From assembly GCA_013812805.1 (NCBI GenBank), contig JACCSV010000208.1, forward strand, positions 1 through 5,310: 5,310 bases of DNA, written 5' to 3'. Under the pieces are notes generated by a model. It was not told the DNA's origin, searched no databases, and was given only the letters and a program-made list of their open reading frames with translations. Each line of letters begins with the position of its first letter. The first letter of the stretch is position 1. A program made the translations under genes and the position numbers. The DNA comes from Sphingomonas sp. GTDB taxonomy: Bacteria > Pseudomonadota > Alphaproteobacteria > Sphingomonadales > Sphingomonadaceae. This document shows, in pieces, positions 1 through 4,662 of the stretch.

Positions 1-273
1 CCCAACGGCAAGCCGCAAGCGATCAGCGAAGCCGAAGCCGCGCGAATCCTCTCCACCAAGGAAGAAATGGCCAGCGCCGCGCCCAAGGCGAAGATCCAGG
101 TCGATTACGACATCGGGGATAGCGTCAAGGTGCTGGACGGGCCGTTCGCGAGCTTCAACGGGCTGGTCGAGGAGTTGGATTTCGATCGCAGCCGGGTGAA
201 AGTGTCCGTGAGCATCTTTGGGCGCGCTACTCCGGTTGAGTTGGAGTTCGAGCAAGTCGAGCGGGTCAAGTAG
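1..273 (+). CDS. nusG: Transcription termination/antitermination protein NusG, C-terminal part
   Basis: The gene is cut by the left edge of the window: 90 codons are open from base 1 to the TAG at 271-273. The visible protein has an Ala/Glu-rich linker and then the KOW domain, with VKVLDGPFASFNGLVEEL followed by SIFGRATPVELEF. These blocks are near-diagnostic of bacterial NusG. NusG binds RNA polymerase through its missing N-terminal NGN domain and stimulates elongation. The KOW domain contacts Rho or ribosomal protein S10 (NusE), coupling transcription to termination or translation. The ATG at 67-69 is internal to this frame and is not the true start. nusG usually sits directly before rplK, but here about 3.2 kb intervenes. 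It is followed by a REP-like palindrome and a strong terminator. Identity is certain; only the 5' part is missing. Confidence 0.97.
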   Translation, partial: PNGKPQAISEAEAARILSTKEEMASAAPKAKIQVDYDIGDSVKVLDGPFASFNGLVEELDFDRSRVKVSVSIFGRATPVELEFEQVERVK

Positions 274-299
274 CCTCGCGCGCTATCCGCCCCTCTGTC

Positions 300-320
300 A
301 CCCCGGACTTGATCCGGGGT
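300..320. repeat. REP-like palindromic element after nusG
   Basis: Perfect 8-bp arms ACCCCGGA (300-307) and TCCGGGGT (313-320) enclose the 5-base loop CTTGA. The sequence CACCCCGGACTTGATCCGGG belongs to a type I recognise as dispersed in intergenic regions of many alphaproteobacteria; read through, it gives peptides such as HPGLDPGS or PDQVRGD. It lies between the nusG stop and the terminator, so it would be transcribed as a hairpin in the nusG 3' UTR, where it could stabilise the mRNA end. The hairpin is seen directly. Membership of a dispersed family is from memory and cannot be confirmed from one copy. Confidence 0.75.
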
Positions 321-331
321 CCAGCTCCAAA

Positions 332-357
332 GGGCCGCTTCGGCGGCCCCTTCTTTT
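332..357 (+). terminator. Rho-independent terminator of nusG, UUCG tetraloop
   Basis: A perfect 7-bp GC-only stem, GGGCCGC (332-338) with GCGGCCC (343-349), is closed by the very stable tetraloop TTCG (339-342) and followed by CTTCTTTT (350-357). This is a textbook intrinsic terminator for rightward transcription out of nusG. Read leftward, the same stem is followed only by TTTGG, so it could act weakly as the terminator of the converging restriction-modification operon, for which no other terminator is visible between 358 and 458. A small secondary palindrome, GCCTG-CT-CAGGC, follows at 358-369. Confidence 0.88.
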
Positions 358-458
358 GCCTGCTCAGGCGAGAGCGCCGGCGGCGCCACGCTCAGCATAT
401 TGAGCTTCTGGACGCGTCCCGGCGTCAGAACGCAAATGAGACAGCCTCACCTCGCCAC

Positions 459-1240
459 TCAGGAGCGCGCGATGACTTCGGCGCTTGGATAATCGTTTTT
501 TATCTCGCGATAAAGAATGATGCGTCCGGCCAATCGAGTGCCTTGCCACCCAGCGGGAAGTGCCGCGCAAACAGCTTCGATTACGCTCCGGGCGGTTGTC
601 GGCTGAGTCAATCTTTTGACCAGCGCTGCCTGAAGATGAGCCCTCGCCTCTAGGGTCCTCTGGTGGCGAACCCTATAGGGTACGCTCGCATTTAGTACCG
701 TCAGAACATGGAGCGCCGAAGCCTCGCTGCCCCAGTCGACCAGGATCTCGCCATCGATGTTGATTGGGAACACGCCATCGAAGCCATCCGCCCTCACGGC
801 CGTTGTGTCGCGCTCCCGCCCAGGATCATTATTTCCAAAGCCAGAGCCATTCCACGTCGGAGGCTGCTGCGAAGTACGATAATATGCGATCAAAGCAGTC
901 TCGAGGTCCATGGCGCTAAAGACCAGCACCCGAACCGCTTTGAATGCTACCTCTGCAACATCAAGACTATGTCGGCTTTTGATCGTCCAGGCGTGTCGAG
1001 AGAGTCTGCGCCTGAGACCTGCATTGCCGTCAGTCTTGCCAACGTACACGAGCTTCCCGGCATGAAAGAGCTGATAAACTCCTGGGCATCGGGAATCGCA
1101 AGTGTGTGATCTGGCAAAAGTGAGGCAGATTCCATGCGTTCGAATTCGGCGATAATCTGCTGAAGAAGCGCCGTGGGAAGGTCAAACTCAAGGCTGCGAA
1201 AACCCTCGATTTCAGCATCTGTAATTACGTTGTCGCTCAC
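459..1240 (-). pseudogene. Eco29kI-type GIY-YIG restriction endonuclease, frameshifted
   Basis: Two reading frames together encode one recognisable type II endonuclease. It starts at GTG 1240, which overlaps the methyltransferase stop as GTGA and has only a weak AAAGGG (1245-1250) upstream. The first frame gives 53 residues ending LAIPDAQ and then runs off into unrelated sequence. The -1 frame resumes with GVYQLFHAGKLVYVGKTD and continues to the stop at 459. Restoring one G at 1081-1082 gives about 260 residues. GVY (54-56) and YVG (66-68) form the GIY-YIG core. R79 and H83 in RRRLSRH match the Arg/His pair of Eco29kI. E114 (MDLETALI) and N131 (TWNGSGFGNNDPG) are candidates for the metal-binding Glu and the catalytic Asn. 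The C-terminal end, GWQGTRLAGRIILYREIKND then VIARS, is typical of the family. The prototype Eco29kI cuts CCGCGG; the specificity here is unknown. GTG 1047-1049 could restart translation, but the product would lack the GVY half of the active site. A sequencing error is the main alternative to a pseudogene. Confidence 0.85.
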
Positions 1241-2397
1241 GCGGCCCTTTGTAGGTGTTCCGCTACGTCCTTGGCAATCACTCGCGCCAATTCGACGGGG
1301 ACCGCGTTACCAAGCTGGCGCATTGCCTCGGTCCACGAGCCGTGGAGCTCATATTCGTCGGGGAAGGTCTGCAGGCGAGCGCTTTCCCGCACCGTGAAGT
1401 AACGCACGGTACCATCTGGCCAGAGGAGCATGTTCTCTCCGCCTGGCACACCGTGGACGCCAGCCTTGAGAGTCTTCGCTGGCTCATCGAGCGGACTTCC
1501 TGTGTGCCCTGGGTATGCGCGTGCACCGGGTTGATACCGATGATTCAGAATCTTGCTCTCGAAAGGATGAGTTGGGTCAGGGAGGTCTCGAATAGCGTCT
1601 CGAACTGTCCGCCAGCGCTTAGTCACGGGCTGCTCCGCAAGGGCGCCGGCTCGGACTTCTGCACGAATATCCATCGTTCTTTCCGCGAACGGTACCCGAT
1701 GCTCATTCCAATATTCTAACGTCCTGCATTGATCCCAAAGGAGCGCTGAGGAGGAATGCGTCTTCTCCGGGAAGCTCCACTTTAGCTCGAGGTCAGAGCG
1801 AAAGCCGACAAACACGACTCGCTCGCGCCGCTGCGGCACCCCGTAGTCGGCGGCGTTTAGGACCCGCCAAACGAGCCGATATTCGGGCTCGATTTCTTCC
1901 TTCGACATGTGATGTTGTTCGAGGCGCCCGAGGTGATCAATCCACCTTTCGTCTACGCGTGGCTCCATTCCAGGATGTTGCAGCTGAAGCTCGATGTAGG
2001 AGAAATATGTCCTAAACGAGGATCGCGTTAGGCCCTTAACGTTCTCGAAAATGAACGCGGCGGGCCGAATTTCTCGGACGACACGAACGGCCTCTGACCA
2101 CATGTCTCGATCATCGGCGTGGGCGCGATGCTTCCCTCCGACGGAGAATGGCTGACACGGCGGTCCGCCGCTTACTAGCGCGACCTTGCCTTCTAGGTGC
2201 CTAAAGCTCTTTGGCCGTACGTCGCCGTGATGAGGCTTCGGCCAGTGCTTTACAGGGTTGACCCTTCGGCCGCGATTTTCATTGATGGTGTCGCAGCACC
2301 ACTTGTCCCATTCAACTATCTCGACTGGTTTGAAACCCGCTTTGCTAATGCCCATGCCAAGTCCACCGGCGCCAGCAAATAGTTCGACCGCTTCCAT
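1237..2397 (-). CDS. DNA (cytosine-5-)-methyltransferase of a type II R-M system
   Basis: This 386-residue C5-cytosine methyltransferase transfers methyl groups from S-adenosylmethionine to cytosine in the recognition site and so protects host DNA. All main motifs appear in the standard order: I, FAGAGGLGMG (7-16, AdoMet binding); II, acidic E29; III, GDV (58-60); IV, GGPPCQPFS (77-85, catalytic Cys81); VI, ENVKG (118-122); VIII, QRRERVVFVGF (189-199); IX, RESARLQTFP (337-346); X, QLGNAVPVELA (361-371). The target-recognition region falls at about 200-335, so specificity cannot be read by eye. Its neighbours, an Eco29kI-type endonuclease and Vsr, suggest modification of the endonuclease site. 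Start ATG 2395-2397 overlaps the vsr stop by one base (TGATG) and has a full consensus Shine-Dalgarno. The stop overlaps the endonuclease GTG by four bases. G+C is clearly lower than in rplKA, which suggests transfer. The frame is intact, so it is probably active whether or not the nuclease works. Confidence 0.96.
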   Translation of the reverse strand: MEAVELFAGAGGLGMGISKAGFKPVEIVEWDKWCCDTINENRGRRVNPVKHWPKPHHGDVRPKSFRHLEGKVALVSGGPPCQPFSVGGKHRAHADDRDMWSEAVRVVREIRPAAFIFENVKGLTRSSFRTYFSYIELQLQHPGMEPRVDERWIDHLGRLEQHHMSKEEIEPEYRLVWRVLNAADYGVPQRRERVVFVGFRSDLELKWSFPEKTHSSSALLWDQCRTLEYWNEHRVPFAERTMDIRAEVRAGALAEQPVTKRWRTVRDAIRDLPDPTHPFESKILNHRYQPGARAYPGHTGSPLDEPAKTLKAGVHGVPGGENMLLWPDGTVRYFTVRESARLQTFPDEYELHGSWTEAMRQLGNAVPVELARVIAKDVAEHLQRAA

Positions 2398-2822
2398 CAG
2401 GAACCTCCTTCCCGCAGAAACGCGATCATTTTGTTCTGCAATTGTTCTCTATGCGCCAACTCGCATTCCCACACAATGAGGTACCGCCACCCTAATGCAT
2501 CCAATTCGGACTGATGCCGCAGATCGCGCTCCCGGTTACCCTCCAATTTAGGCGCCCAGAAGTCTACTCGAGATTTTGGCATTCGAGCGAGCTTGCATCT
2601 CGGATCAGGGTGTCGATGCCAAAAGCATCCGTGGACAAACATCACTTTCCGCCGCGGTCGGAACACAAGGTCAGGTGAGCCAGGCAATCGACGGTCATGC
2701 AGCCGGTAACGAAATCCCATCTTATGCAGCAGTTTGCGTACAAGTATCTCTGGCTTAGTGTCGCGATTGCGCACCAATGCCATACGGACGCTCCGTTCAG
2801 TTATGCTCAAAGAATCGGCCAT
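2397..2822 (-). CDS. vsr: Very short patch repair endonuclease Vsr
   Basis: With the start used here the protein has 141 residues. Vsr nicks 5' of the T in T:G mismatches formed when 5-methylcytosine deaminates, starting short-patch repair back to C:G. Visible family blocks are RNRDTKPEILVRKLLH (N-terminal arm), LPGSPDLVF with the catalytic Asp (residue 51), VHGCFWHRH with the aromatic pair that enters the DNA at the mismatch, a Cys further on in PDPRC, KSRVDFWAPKLEGN, and WECEL. The Cys and His residues (C66, H71, C76, C120) correspond to the structural zinc site of E. coli Vsr, with a slightly longer spacing before the third ligand. The start is ATG 2820-2822 because family members begin near the equivalent of ADSLSITERSVRMA. 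In-frame ATG 2855 and GTG 2867 would add 11 or 15 residues of no known family match. No start has a clear ribosome binding site. vsr is the first gene of the cassette. Confidence 0.93.
   Translation of the reverse strand: MADSLSITERSVRMALVRNRDTKPEILVRKLLHKMGFRYRLHDRRLPGSPDLVFRPRRKVMFVHGCFWHRHPDPRCKLARMPKSRVDFWAPKLEGNRERDLRHQSELDALGWRYLIVWECELAHREQLQNKMIAFLREGGS
2403..2410 (-). promoter_or_regulatory. Consensus Shine-Dalgarno of the methyltransferase gene
   Basis: On the minus strand AAGGAGGT lies within the last codons of vsr, five bases before the methyltransferase ATG. It matches the 16S anti-Shine-Dalgarno along its whole length and fixes the start at 2397. It is the strongest ribosome binding site in the cassette. 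The endonuclease has only AAAGGG before a GTG, and vsr has no clear site. Confidence 0.85.
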
Positions 2823-2858
2823 TGAATCAGCATAACGCAAGGCGAAACTGCGCATTGC

Positions 2859-2868
2859 ATTATCCACA
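2859..2868. promoter_or_regulatory. Consensus DnaA box overlapping a possible vsr -10 element
   Basis: The plus strand reads TTATCCACA at 2860-2868, an exact match to the E. coli consensus DnaA 9-mer. The minus strand at 2864-2859 reads GATAAT, five of six matches to a sigma-70-type -10 element about 37 bases before the chosen vsr ATG. No convincing -35 lies at 16-18 bases from it. Both matches are seen directly, but any function is inference: a single isolated 9-mer can arise by chance. Confidence 0.3.
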
Positions 2869-2919
2869 GCTAAGACGGGCTGCGCGCCGGAGGCAATGGC
2901 GAAACGCCCGGGCCACGGT

Positions 2920-2937
2920 TAGAATGTTGGCGGAGGA
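2920..2937 (+). promoter_or_regulatory. Candidate -10 (TAGAAT) and strong RBS of the small gene
   Basis: TAGAAT (2920-2925) matches TATAAT at five of six positions. The -35 region at the expected distance (TGGCGA, 2897-2902) is poor. GGAGGA (2932-2937) is a strong Shine-Dalgarno three bases before ATG 2941. A transcript starting about seven bases after the -10 would have a very short leader holding only the ribosome binding site. The Shine-Dalgarno is convincing; the promoter is tentative. Confidence 0.45.
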
Positions 2938-2940
2938 TGC

Positions 2941-3222
2941 ATGAAGAAGAGCGCTGCCGCCATCGATGATCGCCAGGGGGTGATCCCGATCGACCTGCCA
3001 CCGGCCCCGCGCCTGTCGAGCGACGAGAAAGCTCGCGATGAGCTTCTCGGGATGGTCGAGACACTCGCTGCCGCCAAGCGTCATCCATGGAGCGCGCGCC
3101 TGCTTGGCTGGCAGGTGCGCCGGTTTGACGCTCTCAAGCTGCTACTGACACCGATCGACGCAGCTGCTGCAACCTCTCGGTTTCAAGCCGAACTGGAACG
3201 TCTCGGCCCCCCTGAAGAATAG
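2941..3222 (+). CDS. Hypothetical protein, 93 residues
   Basis: I do not recognise this protein. The start is well supported by GGAGGA just upstream. The product is soluble-looking: no signal peptide, no hydrophobic membrane segment, no Cys, and a charged composition. A Pro-rich stretch (15-24, around PIDLPPAPRL) is followed by segments that look helical: SSDEKARDELLGMVETLAAA (26-45), WSARLLGWQVRRFDALKLLL (50-69) and a last stretch over about 73-88, ending ELERLGPPEE. Its G+C is high (41/60 at 3001-3060), like the ribosomal genes and unlike the cassette. It is therefore probably a resident gene marking the right border of the insertion, or it arrived from another high-G+C source. It diverges from vsr across 118 bases and runs toward rplK. 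No catalytic motif is visible, and I assign no function. Confidence 0.65.
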   Translation: MKKSAAAIDDRQGVIPIDLPPAPRLSSDEKARDELLGMVETLAAAKRHPWSARLLGWQVRRFDALKLLLTPIDAAAATSRFQAELERLGPPEE

Positions 3223-3318
3223 ATTTCCCTGTCCTACAGCCCCAATGCTGTGAGACACTCCCTGAGTGCGCCGGACCTACTCCTTCGTATCCAACTCACC
3301 TGCCCCGCCAGTTCCGCC

Positions 3319-3351
3319 GTCACTCGCGAAAAAGCTGCACGACCGAGTGAC
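3319..3351. repeat. 8-bp inverted repeat in the rplK leader
   Basis: GTCACTCG (3319-3326) and CGAGTGAC (3344-3351) are perfect inverted copies around a 17-base spacer. The spacing would suit either a two-half-site protein operator or a long-loop hairpin. It lies just upstream of the candidate promoter at 3371. Function is unknown. Confidence 0.4.
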
Positions 3352-3370
3352 TTTAGTGAACTTAAGCGGG

Positions 3371-3399
3371 TTCACAGAGGGAGCGCCATCCGCTATGGG
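3371..3399 (+). promoter_or_regulatory. Candidate promoter of rplKA
   Basis: TTCACA (3371-3376, five of six to TTGACA) is separated by exactly 17 bases from TATGGG (3394-3399, three of six to TATAAT). The -35 and the spacing are good and the -10 is weak. A start near 3406 would give a leader of about 120 bases that includes the hairpin at 3481-3507. This is the best candidate I see in the leader, but it is tentative. Confidence 0.3.
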
Positions 3400-3480
3400 C
3401 GGCCGCTTCCGGTACAAACTGGAGCATTTGCGGGAGCTTTGGAGCGATTCCAGGGCGCTTGGACCGCTAAACTTGCGAAC

Positions 3481-3507
3481 GCCTGCCGAGATGTTTCGAA
3501 GGCAGGC
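3481..3507 (+). promoter_or_regulatory. Leader hairpin before rplK, possible L1 autoregulatory site
   Basis: GCCTGCC (3481-3487) pairs perfectly with GGCAGGC (3501-3507) around the 13-base loop GAGATGTTTCGAA. It ends 20 bases before the rplK ATG and just before the weak Shine-Dalgarno-like AGAGTGAG (3515-3522). In E. coli, L1 represses its own operon by binding the rplK leader mRNA, and the position here suits such a role. I could not match the loop to the known L1 rRNA/mRNA motif, so the regulatory role is inference; the hairpin itself is clear. Confidence 0.4.
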
Positions 3508-3527
3508 CAACAAAAGAGTGAGTAGAC

Positions 3528-3959
3528 ATGGCCAAGAAAATTACCGGCTACATCAAGCTGCAGGTGCCGGCCGGCACCGCCAATCCGTCGCCGCCGATCG
3601 GCCCAGCCCTGGGCCAGCGCGGCGTCAACATCATGGAATTCTGCAAGGCGTTCAACGCCTCGACGCAGGAGCTCGAGAAGGGCGCGCCGATCCCGACGGT
3701 GATCACCGTCTATGCCGACCGCTCCTTCTCCTTCGCCACCAAGACCCCGCCCGCCTCCTTCCTGCTGAAGAAAGCGGCGAAGCTGAAGTCGGGCTCGGCC
3801 GAGCCGGGCAAGGTTAGCGCCGGGACGATCAAGCGCTCGCAGCTGGCTCAGATCGCCGAGACCAAGATGAAGGACTTGAACGCCAACGACATCGACGCGG
3901 CGACCAAGATCATCGAAGGCTCCGCCCGCGCGATGGGCCTCCAAGTGGTGGAGGGCTAA
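3528..3959 (+). CDS. rplK: 50S ribosomal protein L11
   Basis: This full-length L11 of 143 residues fits the usual bacterial length. The N-terminal domain carries the proline-rich PSPPIGPALGQRGVNI (20-35), which contacts release factors and the thiostrepton site. A short linker (about 70-76) leads to the rRNA-binding C-terminal domain, with KTPPASFLLKKAAKLKSGS and the signature region IAETKMKDLNANDIDAA (109-125). L11 binds the GTPase-associated centre of 23S rRNA together with L10 and takes part in factor-dependent GTPase activation and in the RelA stringent response. Start ATG 3528 is fixed by the family N-terminus MAKKITGYIKLQVPAG; the ribosome binding site is weak (AGAGTGAG, five bases upstream). 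rplA follows after four bases, so the two genes form one operon. Confidence 0.99.
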   Translation: MAKKITGYIKLQVPAGTANPSPPIGPALGQRGVNIMEFCKAFNASTQELEKGAPIPTVITVYADRSFSFATKTPPASFLLKKAAKLKSGSAEPGKVSAGTIKRSQLAQIAETKMKDLNANDIDAATKIIEGSARAMGLQVVEG

Positions 3960-3963
3960 GGAC

Positions 3964-4662
3964 ATGGCAAAGCAGACCAAGAAGCAGAAAAGCCAGGCCG
4001 ACAGCATCGATCGCAACCGTTTCTACGGCGTCGATGAGGCGATCGGGATCGTCAAGGCCAACGCCACCGCCAAGTTCGACGAGACCGTCGAGATCGCTCT
4101 CAACCTCGGCGTCGATCCGCGCCACGCCGACCAGATGGTCCGCGGCGTCGTCTCGCTGCCCAAGGGCACCGGCAAGGACGTCCGCGTCGCCGTCTTCGCC
4201 AAGGGCGACAAGGCCGACGAGGCGCGCGCCGCCGGGGCCGACATCGTCGGCGCCGAGGATCTGATGGAGGAAATCCAAAGCGGCAAGACCGACTTCGATC
4301 GGGTCATCGCCACCCCCGACATGATGGGCGTCGTCGGGCGGCTGGGCAAAGTGCTCGGCCCCAAGGGGCTGATGCCCAACCCCAAGCTCGGGACGGTCAC
4401 GCCCAACGTCGGCGAGGCGGTCAAGGCGGCCAAGGGCGGCCAGGTCGAGTTCCGCACCGAAAAGGCGGGGATCATCCATGCCGGGATCGGCAAGGCGAGC
4501 TTCCCTCAAGCGGATTTGAAGGCCAATTTCGACGCCTTCGTCGACGCCATCGTCAAAGCCAAGCCGAGCGGCGCCAAGGGCAAGTTCGTCCAGAAGGTGG
4601 CGATCAGCTCGTCGATGGGCCGCGGGGTCAAGCTCGACCTCGAGGAAATCGCCGGGGCCTAA
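3964..4662 (+). CDS. rplA: 50S ribosomal protein L1
   Basis: This complete L1 has 232 residues, the usual length. Conserved blocks include VRGVVSLPKGTGKDVRVAVF (59-78), the signature GKVLGPKGLMPNPKLGTVT (128-146), VEFRTEKAGIIHAGIGKASF (161-180) and the final VQKVAISSSMGRGVKLDL. L1 forms the mobile stalk near the ribosomal E site by binding helices 76-78 of 23S rRNA, and in several bacteria it represses its own operon by binding the leader mRNA. GGAGGG (3950-3955), inside the end of rplK, lies eight bases before the ATG, so translation is closely coupled to rplK. The stop TAA (4660-4662) overlaps the converging ppa stop. The codons are strongly G+C-rich, as expected of a resident gene. Confidence 0.99.
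   Translation: MAKQTKKQKSQADSIDRNRFYGVDEAIGIVKANATAKFDETVEIALNLGVDPRHADQMVRGVVSLPKGTGKDVRVAVFAKGDKADEARAAGADIVGAEDLMEEIQSGKTDFDRVIATPDMMGVVGRLGKVLGPKGLMPNPKLGTVTPNVGEAVKAAKGGQVEFRTEKAGIIHAGIGKASFPQADLKANFDAFVDAIVKAKPSGAKGKFVQKVAISSSMGRGVKLDLEEIAGA

Larger units (their letters stand above)
3223..3527 (+). other. Non-coding leader upstream of rplK
   Basis: These 305 bases hold no convincing gene and no tRNA that I can fold. They contain small hairpins ACAGC/GCTGT (3236-3251) and CACTC-CCT-GAGTG (3256-3268), an 8-bp inverted repeat (3319-3351), a possible promoter (3371-3399) and a 7-bp hairpin close to rplK (3481-3507). No T-tract follows the early hairpins, so none is a standard terminator for the small gene. 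An open frame from GTG 3250 to TAG 3525 ends two bases before rplK, but it lacks a ribosome binding site and a recognisable sequence, so I do not call it. Because nusG ends in a strong terminator, this region probably carries the promoter and any leader control for rplKA. Confidence 0.6.

Noticed and set aside
105..403. Frames of about 60-97 codons across the nusG end and the REP element
   Set aside because: They contain the typical read-through of REP sequence (PDQVRGD, HPGLDPGS) and the opposite strand of nusG, with no gene signals.
274..458. tRNA, integrase attachment site or CRISPR repeats near the left border
   Set aside because: I found no cloverleaf, no tRNA 3' end duplicated at the other border, and no regularly spaced repeats; only the REP element, the terminator and small palindromes are present.
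459..1049. Intact 196-residue endonuclease starting at GTG 1049
   Set aside because: That start falls inside the motif (VYVGK) and would delete the GVY half of the GIY-YIG core, which is present immediately upstream in the same frame.
708..1109. 133-codon plus-strand frame opposite the endonuclease
   Set aside because: The minus strand here carries clear GIY-YIG endonuclease sequence; the plus-strand product has no recognisable features or ribosome binding site.
3250..3525. 91-codon frame ending two bases before rplK, possible leader gene
   Set aside because: It starts at a GTG without a ribosome binding site, and the sequence has no recognisable family or domain-like pattern. Long open frames are common by chance at this G+C.
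3266..3817. 183-codon plus-strand frame running through the leader into rplK
   Set aside because: More than half of it is an alternative frame of rplK, which is certain. The leader part shows no ribosome binding site or known motif.
3393..4509. Long minus-strand frames opposite rplK and rplA
   Set aside because: They are antisense shadows of strongly G+C-rich ribosomal genes, with low-complexity Asp/Gly/Leu/Arg composition.
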